Source: Pyrenophora tritici-repentis (taxonomy: Eukaryota; Ascomycota; Dothideomycetes; Pleosporales; Pleosporaceae). From it: DNA of 64,000 bases. Below are positions 1 through 11,300 of the stretch, in pieces. Numbering within the stretch: the first letter of the stretch is position 1; each line of letters opens with the position of its first letter. Below the pieces are notes generated by a model. That model ran no database searches. It had not been told where the DNA came from and saw nothing but the letters and a program-made list of their open reading frames with translations. Position numbers and translations under genes: made by a program. The stretch lies in contig NC_089391.1 of assembly GCF_003171515.1 (NCBI RefSeq), positions 4,960,001-5,024,000 on the forward strand. The letters run 5' to 3'.

Positions 1-93
1 ATTCCTATATAGGTTAAAGAGTTACTCTATTAGGCAGCCTTTAACCTAGATAGGAATCAATCATGCCGATCCGATTGATTGTTGCGGAGTCTG
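1..93. mobile_element. Truncated hAT-type MITE, family MITE-a (right end)
   Basis: This is the right part of the 128-bp MITE found complete at 3606-3733. It ends in the terminal inverted repeat ATTGTTGCGGAGTCTG at 93; the left end lies before the window. It is non-coding. The flank from 94 onwards continues as the decayed hAT transposase gene described next, so this MITE sits inside that gene. Confidence 0.85.
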
Positions 94-261
94 GTTTAAG
101 GACGCTTTGCCTTTAGCTAGCCCTACAGCTTCTCAACAAATGGCTCCTCCTTTAAAGCAACGCGGTGCCGTTCTCGATCAGATTCTACAACAGATGTCAG
201 TTGCGGCGGCAGATCAATCAAACAGCGACGATCTTAAAATTTTCGCAGAAAGTCCAGTAAT
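94..261 (+). pseudogene. Decayed hAT transposase gene, segment upstream of hAT1
   Basis: The segment reads as a hydrophilic stretch (PLKQRG..LDQILQQMS..) and ends in FAESPVI at the hAT1 insertion point. The reading resumes after hAT1 at 3421 in the hATC dimerisation region, so this is the part just before the C-terminal domain of an older hAT transposase. The MITE at 1-93 and hAT1 at 262 interrupt it. Nothing N-terminal is in the window. It is not closely related to the three intact hAT proteins here. The link to the downstream part rests on the shared 8-bp hAT1 target duplication. Confidence 0.6.
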
Positions 262-3200
262 CAGACTTGTCATTAAGCAAACGCGTTTGAATAGTTTGTT
301 TGATTTGCTTGACTATAAGCAAATTAAACAAACCAAACGCTGCCTATAGAAATATACAAACAAATCAAACGTACGATCGAAATTTGTTTAGTTTGTTTGA
401 CTGTTTGACTAATATTACATAGCGAGCTGTTCTATAGATGATGTCCTAAGGTGCTTTAAGATCGACTTTAATGATGTTTTTGAGATAGCGGAGGTAGCAA
501 TTTCGCGATAGTTTTCTTGTGTTGCATCTAGCTTAGTCATCATATAACTACACGAGCGTCGCTAGCCGTCGATGACCGCTATCTTATATCCCATCTCCCA
601 TCTTCTATATCGCTGTTAGCCATCTTTTGCAGCTACACTACCGTCTCTACAGCACGTTTTAGTGTTTCTCGTTGCCCAACACGCCGAAAATGCCGCTTCG
701 TAACCTAAAACGCGCCGCCGAGGGCACCCCCGGCCCCCACGGCCCCCACAAGCGCGCCAAAACAGCTAAAGGCAGTGCATCGCAGCCTATCCTGATGGAC
801 GATTCGCAGCCTGAGCTGTCTATCCGCACCTCGCCACGTAAAGCCCTAGCTGCTGCAGCAAGCCAGGCCACCGAAGACGCGCCGTTCGAGTCGCAGTTGC
901 GCGACGCTATACCAGAAGCTACTATACAACCGCCGGCCGAGGGTAGTAGGGCTGCTACGGAGGCTACAAGTGAGGCTATCGAAGGCGGGGATGATACTGG
1001 CTTTGATGACGAGTTTACGGACAACTTTGACGGCATTGATTGGAAGCGTTTACCGCGTTTTACGAAGCCGCTGCGTACGTTGAAGCGCAACAAAAGTTGG
1101 GTATATCAGTACGGTTACCGCGTTGCCTCTCTCCGTGAGCCTCATCGTACGTTCTTTGTTTGCAAATACTGCCATCATCGTAAGATCTTTTGCGCCTATC
1201 CAGAGGTTACAAAGTCGACCAGTAACGCTATCAACCACCTCGCGCAGAAGCTACTTGGCCACGGCTACGATCGCAAGGGCAAACTGGATTCGATTACACT
1301 ACCGCGAGGCCAAACGACGCTTAAGATGATGACCGAGGGCGGTGTCGATGTACCTCAAGGCGTCGCTAACGAGCTCGGAAACTTCGACGTACAGCGCTTT
1401 CGATACGCCGCTGTTACGTGGCTTGTCGACAATAACCACCCTCTCCGCGAGTTCGAAACGCCTGCGTTTAGGCAGATGATAGAGTTTGCCAACCCGGAGG
1501 CAGCTGACGCGCTGTGGGTAAGTCACAACAGTGTAGCTAGCTTCGTGATGAGGCTGTATCGCTATATGGAGCCGCAGGTTGTTCAGATGCTCTCGTCGGC
1601 TATTAGTAAAATCCATATAAGCTTCGATGGCTGGACGACAAAAGGCGGCAAGCGCGGCTTCTTTGGAGTTGTTGCTCATTTTGCTGACGCCGACGGCACT
1701 ATCAGGGACCTACCTATCGCGCTGCCTCAGCTTACGGGCGCCCACACGGGCGAGAGGATAGCTGAAGTTGTTGGCAATATAATCGATGTCTTCGGTATAA
1801 CACGTAGCCAGCTTGGGTACTTTGTGCTCGACAACGCGTACGCTAACGACACCGCCGTCACCAAACTCGCCCAACGCTTTGAATTTACAGCAAGCCATCA
1901 CCGCCTCCGCTGCGGCCCTCACACACTTAACTTAGTCGGACAGATGATTATCTTCGGCTTTGATAAGGACGCGTACGATAATGATCAGGACGAGCACAAA
2001 ACAGAGGCAGCCTACCTACAAGAATGGCGGCAGCAAGGTCCGCTTGGTGTACTAATCGATATCATCAACTACATCCAAACACCGCAACAACACGATCTTT
2101 TTGCCGATTGCCAGCGCCGTGTTAACGCTAAGGCTCCCGACCAAAAGCAGGAAATACTCGAGCCGGTAAAGCCAGTCGTCACGCGCTGGAACAGCTTTCA
2201 CGACACCTTTGTACGCGCCGCAAAACTCCATAACGCCGTTGATGAGTACGCCCAAAGCCACATCGAAAGGACGATGGGCGCCGACGCGTACGCGCGTAGC
2301 CGTAACAATAAGCTCACTAAAGTACCAGCTTGGATGAGATCTAATGGGCTTACGGCTGACGATTGGGCGGTAATAACCCAGTATATATCAGTGTTGGAGC
2401 CGCTAAAGGAGGCGACAAAACGGCTTGAAGCTCGCGGTAAAGCTGGCCGTTTCGGCGCGATATACGAGGTTATACCTGTCTTCGAAGCTGTACTTGCCGT
2501 GTACGAGCAGCTACTTAAAAACCACGAAAGCGTCGACTATAATGCCAATAGCGCGCCAGAAGATCACCTTCCTATCAACCTACGCGCAGCTTGGGCAAAG
2601 CTTAACGCGTATTACACTAAGCTCGACGAATCACCCGCATACTTTGCCGCTACCTGCCTCCACCCATACTACAAGAACTACTGTGAGAACAGCTGGCGCG
2701 ACAAACCGAGCTGGCTTGAGGCAAACAACGCTGGGTTGAAACAACTTTGGGCGTTCTATAAGCCGCAAATACAGCGCCAAAGTCGCCCACCAGTGCGGCT
2801 CTCAAGCGGTATCAACGACGCCATCAACGCGCTCGTTAATGCGGAGCCTTATGGCATTGTTGAGGTGACAGAGATGGATGAGCTGGAGCGTTGGCGACGG
2901 TTTGAACTCCGCTGGACGCAGGAGCAGTTCGAACAAGGTAGTAATCCTGTTAGCTATTGGATAAGCCTACGCCCAAAGTATCCTAACCTAGCGCGTATGG
3001 CGATCGATATATTAACAATACCAGCCTCAAGTTGTGAGTGCGAGCGGCTGTTCAGCGAGCTCGGTGATTTATTAGAGCCAAGGCGACGCAAAATTGGGTC
3101 ACAACTGCTTGCAGCAATACAGTGTATACGAAGCTGGCGCGACGCTGGCTTTAAGCCTCCATCTGATTACAACTCAGGCGATGTAACTGACGCTGAGGTA

Positions 3201-3420
3201 GCTGCAATATACGAAATATGCAAGTGGGACAGCGAAGCTTAGTAATATATACGATATACGATTAGATCAGCACCTAAACAGTATCAAATCTATCAAACTT
3301 TCAAACAAACGGCCTCCTAAAACACTATCAAACTAAACAACTCAAATACAATCTTAAGTTTTGTACAAACAAATCAAATCAGCGTCCAAAGTTTGTTTGA
3401 TTTGCTTAATGACAAGTCTG
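262..3420 (+). mobile_element. hAT1: complete autonomous hAT DNA transposon
   Basis: This is a 3159-bp element with terminal inverted repeats beginning CAGACTTGTCATTAAGCAAA at both ends. It is flanked by a perfect 8-bp target duplication CCAGTAAT at 254-261 and 3421-3428, the length diagnostic of hAT elements. About 150 bp at each end is packed with TTTGTTTG/CAAACAAA words in both orientations, the likely transposase-binding subterminal repeats. It holds one open transposase gene. It landed in an older hAT transposase gene. Confidence 0.95.
690..3242 (+). CDS. hAT-family transposase (hAT1)
   Basis: This 850-residue protein would catalyse cut-and-paste movement of hAT1 in the nucleus. I start at the ATG at 690; six residues upstream can also be read in frame but begin with TTG. 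The N terminus is basic (KRA/KRAK, probable nuclear localisation). A BED-type zinc finger follows near residues 135-190 (FVCKYCHHRK, then paired H). The RNase H-like catalytic core shows SFDGWTTKGGKRG near 310, VLDNA near 379 and RCGPHTLNL near 406. The C-terminal hATC dimerisation domain carries IPASSCECERLFSELGD near 776. The frame is open with no intron needed. Paralogues are at 18485 and 33225 (minus). Confidence 0.93.
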   Translation: MPLRNLKRAAEGTPGPHGPHKRAKTAKGSASQPILMDDSQPELSIRTSPRKALAAAASQATEDAPFESQLRDAIPEATIQPPAEGSRAATEATSEAIEGGDDTGFDDEFTDNFDGIDWKRLPRFTKPLRTLKRNKSWVYQYGYRVASLREPHRTFFVCKYCHHRKIFCAYPEVTKSTSNAINHLAQKLLGHGYDRKGKLDSITLPRGQTTLKMMTEGGVDVPQGVANELGNFDVQRFRYAAVTWLVDNNHPLREFETPAFRQMIEFANPEAADALWVSHNSVASFVMRLYRYMEPQVVQMLSSAISKIHISFDGWTTKGGKRGFFGVVAHFADADGTIRDLPIALPQLTGAHTGERIAEVVGNIIDVFGITRSQLGYFVLDNAYANDTAVTKLAQRFEFTASHHRLRCGPHTLNLVGQMIIFGFDKDAYDNDQDEHKTEAAYLQEWRQQGPLGVLIDIINYIQTPQQHDLFADCQRRVNAKAPDQKQEILEPVKPVVTRWNSFHDTFVRAAKLHNAVDEYAQSHIERTMGADAYARSRNNKLTKVPAWMRSNGLTADDWAVITQYISVLEPLKEATKRLEARGKAGRFGAIYEVIPVFEAVLAVYEQLLKNHESVDYNANSAPEDHLPINLRAAWAKLNAYYTKLDESPAYFAATCLHPYYKNYCENSWRDKPSWLEANNAGLKQLWAFYKPQIQRQSRPPVRLSSGINDAINALVNAEPYGIVEVTEMDELERWRRFELRWTQEQFEQGSNPVSYWISLRPKYPNLARMAIDILTIPASSCECERLFSELGDLLEPRRRKIGSQLLAAIQCIRSWRDAGFKPPSDYNSGDVTDAEVAAIYEICKWDSEA

Positions 3421-3905
3421 CCAGTAATACAAATCGACTGTAGCCCTCTTGAATGGTGGTGCCGATCGGAGCAACGGCAGCGCTACCCTAGGCTAAGCAA
3501 CATGGCTATCTCTATTCTTTCTATCGCTGCAGAGTCGTCCGAGCCAGAGAGAACATTCTCAGGTGCAAGAAGAACCTGTTCATGGGATCGGTCGAGGCTC
3601 ACTTGCAGACTCCGCAACAATCAATCGATCGACATGATTGATTCCTATATAGGTTAAAGAGTTACTTTATTAGGCAGCCTTTAACCTAGATAGGAATCAA
3701 TCATGCCGATCCGATTGATTGTTGCGGAGTCTGCTCACTTGCGCCAACATTGAGAAGATCGAGTGCATTGGCAGTTGGCTTAGGGAAGGCCACATAAAAC
3801 CGTGTTCTCTCAACGGAATGGGTCTACCAATGGAACCAGAGCAAGATGACGAAGCAGAGATGATAGGGGATGAGGTAGAGGAGATTCTAGAATGGACATA
3901 ACCCG
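3421..3905 (+). pseudogene. Decayed hAT transposase gene, C-terminal hATC segment
   Basis: After the hAT1 target duplication the frame reads PLEWWCRSEQRQRYPRLSNM, then ILSIAAESSEPERTFSGARR, a recognisable hATC dimerisation domain (W.., YP.LS, P.. SS..ER.FS). The MITE at 3606-3733 interrupts it inside ..SRLTC. It resumes as NIEKIECIGSWLREGH and runs through an acidic tail to a stop near 3900. The family differs from hAT1-3, with SSEPERTFS instead of SSCECERLFS. It cannot encode a functional enzyme because of the two insertions and the missing N terminus. Confidence 0.75.
3606..3733. mobile_element. MITE-a: complete 128-bp hAT-type MITE
   Basis: Terminal inverted repeats begin CAGACTCCGCAACAATCAAT at both ends. 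The element is flanked by a perfect 8-bp duplication CTCACTTG (3598-3605 and 3734-3741). The interior is a second, imperfect inverted repeat around AGGTTAAAG and CTTTAACC. There is no coding capacity. Target-site length and the CAGA terminus assign it to the hAT superfamily. Other copies are at 1-93 and 58059-58186. Confidence 0.95.
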
Positions 3906-4987
3906 GTCTTGGCATGATGTATCTTATATCGTTTTTATATCGTTTATATCGTTAAACGCTTTAACGTTATAAGGATTTTTGCTTAAACGCGTTAACGTTT
4001 TAAGGTTTGCCAAAACGATTTAAAAACGATTTGCCCATGTATGTACATACATACATACACAATACAACCTCAGTTCAATCCTTCAATTCTCCGCACATGC
4101 GCACTGTTCACTCCACTGCAAGACTTAGCCTAGTTGCCGGCAACGATTCTGCGCCATTATCAGTCCGTTCTTGCTTCTTTAACCCACTGTACGTAGAGTA
4201 ACAGACCTAAACGGGGACCTACGCTATTCCACTGACTTGGTACCGTGGCGGTACCTTTATCTTGGGCTCGGGCTGGAATGACGCGGCCTGCTAGGATAGC
4301 AGCGCTAGTAATTGGTTGCAATTGTCGGGGATTTGCACGGCAGCCTCTGGCGGTTCGTTATACCTAATCTACTCCTGATCGAGACAACCAATACAACAGA
4401 GTTTGCGGAGTTTAATCTATCTGGAGATTGGCATTGGACAGTCGTGCCGTAACGCAAGAAAAATCGCATGTATCAAAGAATACTAAAGCTTTGACTGCGT
4501 AGCGGCGATGGCGGCATTAACTCACTAAGAACGCCAGGCTATTGTAATTAACTACTGCGGTTATAAGGATAGATAGGCTTGCAGGTTGTAGAATGCGTAC
4601 AAATGTATCACGACAGCAAGTGGATATGTCGTATTAGACGCATCTGGGCGCGTCCCGGACGAGTTCGGAACGCGGTGTCTAAGCGAGCCTGTAACGGAGA
4701 CGTTCACGCATGCAGAGGCCTATCTAGTTCCCCGGCTCCCAACCGGCTGCGTCGGAAGCTTGCAAGTAGGAGCAGGGGTGACATCCAATGCAGCTAGAGT
4801 CTTCTTCAAGGGGTCTGCTGCGATGCAGCCGTAATGCAGCCAAGCAACTGTCCCCTGATCTAGCCACCCCAGGGTAGTCTCCACCCTGTGCCTTGATGCA
4901 GGCTGTGTCAATGGCCGCCTCGTAGTTCATTCCACAAAGGTAGTTAGCTAGGTTACTCAACAAGACGTAACGTCCATCTCTGTATGA
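3906..4987. other. Unassigned DNA with an AT-rich tail, a shared 45-bp block and a possible gene scrap
   Basis: 3920-4030 is AT-rich with repeated CGTTTAAACG-like words and may be the subterminal end of the decayed hAT. 4047-4091 (CATA repeats followed by CAATACAACCTCAG) also occurs, inverted, at 52926-52975 beside unit B. 4100-4700 shows no convincing gene. On the minus strand, 4720-5047 has short overlapping readings (SYRDGRYVLLSNLANYLCG; WLHYGCIAADPLKKTLAALD) in two frames, consistent with a frameshifted gene remnant that I do not recognise. Confidence 0.4.
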
Positions 4988-6037
4988 CATACTTGTCAAC
5001 GAGCGAGCCGGCTCGCTCAGCTCGCTCGGCTTGGACGTTTTGACCAAGCCGAATGAGCTGAGCGCGCAATGCGCGCTTGCAAGCCGAGCGAGCTTAGGGA
5101 TAGGCGCTCGCTCAGTCAGCTTGCTTAGCTTGGTTAGATGGGGCGGTTGGAAACTTGGGGCTGAAGGACTTGGTGGAGGGGCAATCTCACGATGATTTTT
5201 AGGTGTAGTGCGTAAGTTCGAAACCTAGTTATAACATAAAATACACTCTTTTTTGCTATATTTCTAGCAAATAAGCTACTAAATTTCCGGCTAACCGCCT
5301 GGCAACAATATTCTCCTTTTGCGACACTTCACTTACTACTTATCACCCACCACACTCATCTATACTCCATCAACGCGTCTCTATTTGCAGCTACTATCTA
5401 CCTCGCCGTTGCTATAATGCCAGCAAAAAGAACACGCGTTAATGCTCCAGAAATCGCGGCAACTTTATCAACAACTTTATTGAGCCTGCAGGGCTTACGG
5501 AGAACGAGGAAGATGAATATGAGGCTTGGAAACGCAGCGAACCGATCGCTGGCGAGGGCGTCGACCCTATAAAATACTGGGTAGAACTCCGCGATCGCCA
5601 CCCTAGCCTTAGCAAATTTGCTATCGACATGCTATCAATCCCAGGCTCAAGCTGTGAGTGTGAGCGCTTATTCAGCGAGCTGGGTGACCTCCTCGAGCCC
5701 CGTCGGCGCAGCATTTCTCCGCAACTTCTAGCAGCAATACAGTGCGATCGACGATGGATAAGAGCTGGATTTGGCAGTGGTGAGGTGCCTGTAAAGGGGG
5801 TTATCAGCGATGAGGAGATGGACGCGAAATACGGTGTACATAAGTGGGATATTAGCTGAGAAACTCAACACCAAGGTTTCTATATAACTTTCCTAATCGG
5901 GACTGAGCCCATCAAGCCGAGCGAGCTGACAGCCCTGTTTCAGCCAATCCGAGCGAGCCGAGCGAGCTGCTGGCCTCCGCTCAATTGGCTGAGCAAGCCA
6001 ATTGGCTGAGCTCGCTCAGCTTGCTCATTGACATCTG
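4988..6037 (+). mobile_element. hAT4: internally deleted, non-autonomous hAT
   Basis: The left end is CATACTTGTCAACGAGC and the right end, read inward, is CAGATGTCAATGAGC. Both terminal regions are filled with GAGCGAGC/GCTCGCTC words in both orientations (4998-5120 and 5910-6030). The interior keeps only the first codons of a transposase (ATG at 5417, PAKRTRV) joined to its C-terminal hATC region. It therefore resembles a Ds-type deletion derivative. No 8-bp target duplication is visible: the left flank ends CTGTATGA and the right starts TGAGGCTG, so at least one flank was rearranged. Confidence 0.75.
5417..5859 (+). pseudogene. hAT4 transposase remnant (N-terminal codons plus hATC)
   Basis: The ATG at 5417 starts MPAKRTRVNAPE, matching the basic N terminus of the other hATs. 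From about 5490 a different frame carries EDEYEAWKRSEP, DPIKYWVELRDRHPSLSKFA, IPGSSCECERLFSELGDLL and SPQLLAAIQC, ending at a TGA at 5859. This is a near relative of the hAT1-3 hATC domain. The BED finger and the whole catalytic core are missing, so no active transposase can be made. Confidence 0.8.
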
Positions 6038-8237
6038 TGAGGCTGAGCAATCTAGCAGAAATCACAGAGCTACTACACCCAACCCAAATTGGGGGTAGAC
6101 TCAAGAAATCTGCAATAGATGCAGCTATGCTACTCATCGACCAAATTCAGCACCAGAAACAGAAAGGCCAAATAACATCAACTATCTTCCTAGACGTAAA
6201 GGGAGCATTTGACCACGTCTCACACAATCAATTCCTGCGAACGCTTAAGAAGCTAGGCCTTCCAATTAGTCTTATCGCTTGGACAAAATCCTTCTTCTCA
6301 AACAGATCGCTAAGACTCTCCTTCGACAATAAGACACAAGAATTCTCCGAGATAATAGCTGGGATACCTCAAGGCAGCCCAGTGTCTCCAATCTTCTTTC
6401 TTATCTACACCAGAGACCTCTTCCCAGGACTACAAAGCTTCAACCTATCCTATATTGACGACCTATCTCTATCGACATCCTCAACATCTCTAAAGAAAAA
6501 CGTCAAAATACTAGAACAGCAAGTCCGCCTACTATCTCACCGAGGGAAAAACTTAGCGATTATGTTCGATATAGCTAAGACAGAGCTCATCCACTTTACC
6601 GCCAAGAAAGAGAGAAAAGAGAGAAGCCTACAGCTTCCAGACAACACCATTGTAGAACCGAAAGACACAATCAAATGGCTAGGCATCCACATAGACAATA
6701 GACTGTCCTTCAAGGAACATATTGCTACACGCGTAAGCCAAGCAACAAAAGCATTTCATAGGCTAGGGAGACTAGCCAACATCGAAAGAGGACTCTCCCA
6801 AAAGCAGTACGACAACTATACCTAGCCTGCGTCACAAGCGTTGCAGACTACGGATCACAAATATACTGGAAGAACCAAAGCTACGCCACTAGCCTCCTAC
6901 AATCACTGCACAACCTAGCGTGTAGAAAGATAACTGGAGTGTTCAGAACGTCACCATCTCTACCAACAAGCATTGAATCCGGACTTACGTCACCTGCAAT
7001 TAGACGCAACACCAACAACCGAAAGTATGCGTCTAGAGCACACCAGCTATCCAGCAACCACCCAATCCAGAAAGCAATTACAAGGATCACAAATACAGAC
7101 AAAGCTAGCTACAAAAAGCCAAACCAGCATAGACAACTATATACTATTGTTAAGTCAATCCCAGAGAGAGACAACAACAGCGTAGAAAAGATAACCCCAT
7201 ATAGGTTCAGACCGTGGGAAAGTCTTAACTACAAGGTTACTGTATCAAAAAAGAGCAAAGAGGAAGAGGCAATTGCACACACGGATTATATCCTATCAAG
7301 GAGCGGAGATAACTTCACCGCAATCTACTCAGATGCCTCACAACACGACAAGGGAATAGGGATCGGCGTAGGTGTAGTAGCGTACAGCTCCACCCACGAA
7401 GAAACATTTTCTCAAAAGACAAACATTGGATGCTCCCAACTAGTCTACAACGGTGAACTAGAGGGGATAGCACAGGCATTTGAACACGCGGCTATAGTGG
7501 CACAAGAAGGCCAAGAGATCTACGTATACGCAGACAACCAAGCAGCAATCCATAGGCTTAACAACCTATCGGACAACCCGGGACAACAGTGGCTACTAAG
7601 ATGCATCAGAGCTGCAAAGAGAATAACGACAAAGAAAGCATCTATCCACCTGCAGTGGGCCCCAGGACACAACGACGTCAAGGGCAATGAAAAAGCCGAC
7701 ACGCTAGCAAAGGAAGCAGCTAAAGAGAGACCAACAACATCGACCATAGCGAGCCTAGCCTACTTAGGCATAGAAATCAACAAAATACAAAAAACAGAAC
7801 AACTGATGGAGTACAAGAGGTATACCGACAGGCCCACCAAAAACAGAAGCTCCTACTCAAGGATCTTCAAGCTCAACACACATACAACAATCAAAGTCCC
7901 GAAGGGAACACCAAGAGAAATCTCGAGCGCGTTCTACTCACTCAAGCTAGGACATGGATACTTCAACTCCTACTTTAAGAGATTCAACAAGAGAGACTGC
8001 AATCTATGTATATGCTACAAACCACAAACACCACAGCATCTACTTCTAGATTGCAAACAGTACAAAACACATCGAAATACACTCAAAGAATCAATACCAC
8101 ACAGACCCATCACCCTCCCACTTCTCCTCCAAACAAAGACAGGCATCAAAGCTACTCTAGCCTTTATTGCAAGTACTAGGATTGGCACGAGAAAATGGCA
8201 CCTTGGGCAAACCACCGAACAGACAGACACTGTATAA
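6038..8237 (+). pseudogene. Tad1-type LINE ORF2 fragment: RT and RNase H, frameshifted
   Basis: The reading carries the RT motifs TIFLDVKGAFDHVSHNQFL (A), GIPQGSPVSPIFFLIYTRD (B) and YIDDLSLS (C), then RNase H (IYSDASQHDKGIGIG, NGELEGI, YADNQAAIHRL, WAPGHNDVKGNEKAD). A C-terminal Cys/His knuckle CNLCICYKPQTPQHLLLDC follows. One cytosine is missing in the run at about 6800 (CTCTCCCAAAAG against CTCTCCCCAAAAG in the other copies), which splits the frame at 6825. The endonuclease domain is absent through 5' truncation. Confidence 0.88.
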
Positions 8238-8384
8238 AACTACAAAAACAATATTTCCTTATCCAAAAGAGCCCGCTGCTACATCTCTTTCTATTCACCA
8301 CACTGCTCTTTAGCACCCGCGCCAATGGAAGACTAGCTCTGAAATTGGAGTACGCAAAACACCACCCAAATTGTACAAGACCCA
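6038..8384 (+). mobile_element. LINE-L: 5'-truncated Tad1-type LINE, plus-strand copy
   Basis: The element starts abruptly inside the reverse transcriptase (LSNLAEITELLHPTQIGG) against the hAT4 right end. It keeps RT, RNase H and part of the 3' UTR. It stops at ACAAGACCCA (8384), where the tail of LINE-R begins in the opposite orientation. About 110 bp of 3' UTR present in the copies ending at 8385 and 49255 are missing here. With LINE-R it forms a tail-to-tail inverted repeat of about 2.3 kb. Confidence 0.9.
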
Positions 8385-11300
8385 TATTATTATATTATTA
8401 TATTTCCATTAGAGTCCTGTATCAGTCGGTGACTATGTAGGACTTTGGCTAAGCCGTTCTATGTATGATGGTCGTTGTGGAGTTTCTATGGGTCTTGTAC
8501 AATTTGGGTGGTGTTTTGCGTACTCCAATTTCAGAGCTAGTCTTCCATTGGCGCGGGTGCTAAAGAGCAGTGTGGTGAATAGAAAGAGATGTAGCAGCGG
8601 GCTCTTTTAGATAAGGAAATATTGTTTTTGTAGTTTTATACAGTGTCTGTCTGTTCGGTGGTTTGCCCAAGGTGCCATTTTCTCGTGCCAATCCTAGTAC
8701 TTGCAATAAAGGCTAGAGTAGCTTTGATGCCTGTCTTTGTTTGGAGGAGGAGTGGGAGGGTGATGGGTCTGTGTGGTATTGCTTCTTTGAGTGTATTTCG
8801 ATGTGTTTTGTACTGTTTGCAATCTAGAAGTAGATGCTGTGGTGTTTGTGGTTTGTAGCATATACATAGATTGCAGTCTCTCTTGTTGAATCTCTTAAAG
8901 TAGGAGTTGAAGTATCCATGTCCTAGCTTGAGTGAGTAGAACGCGCTCGAGATTTCTCTTGGTGTTCCCTTCGGGACTTTGATTGTTGTATGTGTGTTGA
9001 GCTTGAAGATCCTTGAGTAGGAGCTTCTGTTTTTGGTGGGCCTGTCGGTATACCTCTTGTACTCCATCAGTTGTTCTGTTTTTTGTATTTTGTTGATTTC
9101 TATGCCTAAGTAGGCTAGGCTCGCTATGGTCGATGTTGTTGGTCTCTCTTTAGCTGCTTCCTTTGCTAGCGTGTCGGCTTTTTCATTGCCCTTGACGTCG
9201 TTGTGTCCTGGGGCCCACTGCAGGTGGATAGATGCTTTCTTTGTCGTTATTCTCTTTGCAGCTCTGATGCATCTTAGTAGCCACTGTTGTCCCGGGTTGT
9301 CCGATAGGTTGTTAAGCCTATGGATTGCTGCTTGGTTGTCTGCGTATACGTAGATCTCTTGGCCTTCTTGTGCCACTATAGCCGCGTGTTCAAATGCCTG
9401 TGCTATCCCTCTAGTTCACCGTTGTAGACTAGTTGGGAGCATCCAATGTTTGTCTTTTGAGAAAATGTTTCTTCGTGGGTGGAGCTGTACGCTACTACAC
9501 CTACGCCGATCCCTATTCCCTTGTCGTGTTGTGAGGCATCTGAGTAGATTGCGGTGAAGTTATCTCCGCTCCTTGATAGGATATAATCCGTGTGTGCAAT
9601 TGCCTCTTCCTCTTTGCTCTTTTTTGATACAGTAACCTTGTAGTTAAGACTTTCCCACGGTCTGAACCTATATGGGGTTATCTTTTCTACGCTGTTGTTG
9701 TCTCTCTCTGGGATTGACTTAACAATAGTATATAGTTGTCTATGCTGGTTTGGCTTTTTGTAGCTAGCTTTGTCTGTATTTGTGATCCTTGTAATTGCTT
9801 TCTGGATTGGGTGGTTGCTGGATAGCTGGTGTGCTCTAGACGCATACTTTCGGTTGTTGGTGTTGCGTCTAATTGCAGGTGACGTAAGTCCGGATTCAAT
9901 GCTTGTTGGTAGAGATGGTGACGTTCTGAACACTCCAGTTATCTTTCTACACGCTAGGTTGTGCAGTGATTGTAGGAGGCTAGTGGCGTAGCTTTGGTTC
10001 TTCCAGTATATTTGTGATCCGTAGTCTGCAACGCTTGTGACGCAGGCTAGGTATAGTTGTCGTACTGCTTTTGGGGAGAGTCCTCTTTCGATGTTGGCTA
10101 GTCTCCCTAGCCTATGAAATGCTTTTGTTGCTTGGCTTACGCGTGTAGCAATATGTTCCTTGAAGGACAGTCTATTGTCTATGTGGATGCCTAGCCATTT
10201 GATTGTGTCTTTCGGTTCTACAATGGTGTTGTCTGGAAGCTGTAGGCTTCTCTCTTTTCTCTCTTTCTTGGCGGTAAAGTGGATGAGCTCTGTCTTAGCT
10301 ATATCGAACATAATCGCTAAGTTTTTCCCTCGGTGAGATAGTAGGCGGACTTGCTGTTCTAGTATTTTGACGTTTTTCTTTAGAGATGTTGAGGATGTCG
10401 ATAGAGATAGGTCGTCAATATAGGATAGGTTGAAGCTTTGTAGTCCTGGAAGAGGTCTCTGGTGTAGATAAGAAAGAAGATTGGAGACACTGGGCTGCCT
10501 TGAGGTATCCCAGCTATTATCTCGGAGAATTCTTGTGTCTTATTGTCGAAGGAGAGTCTTAGCGATCTGTTTGAGAAGAAGGATTTTGTCCAAGCGATAA
10601 GACTAATTGGAAGGCCTAGCTTCTTAAGCGTTCGCAGGAATTGATTGTGTGAGACGTGGTCAAATGCTCCCTTTACGTCTAGGAAGATAGTTGATGTTAT
10701 TTGGCCTTTCTGTTTCTGGTGCTGAATTTGGTCGATGAGTAGCATAGCTGCATCTATTGCAGATTTCTTGAGTCTACCCCCAATTTGGGTTGGGTGTAGT
10801 AGCTCTGTGATTTCTGCTAGATTGCTCAGCCTACTTGCGGTGATCCTCTCGTTAATCTTTCCTAAACAGCTTAATAGAGTGATAACTCTGTAGGCTTTTG
10901 GGATTGAATAGTCTGGTTTTGATGCCTTTTTAAGAACAGCTCCTGTAGCTTGTTTCCAGCATTTTGGGTGGTATCCATAGTTGAATAGGAGTGAGAAAGC
11001 TCTAAACATTGTTTGCGGTTGAGCTTTGTACGCGGCTGTGATTATGTCTTGTGTTATTGCATCTGGTCCTGGGGTGCTACTTTTGACTTGACTTGAGCAT
11101 GCTCGTTCTAGTTCAGTCGTGGATAGTGCTGGCCAATCCCATCTCTTTTCCTGGTAGTTGGTGAATGTGGGCGCTTCGGTTATGGGCGGTGGTGGGAATA
11201 GCGTGTTGCGGAACGCTTGGCATTTCTTGTCGAATGATGTTTCTCCTTGTATAGGTGGAATTCTTTCGACTTTGTTATCCTTTGTATATGCCATGGCTTT

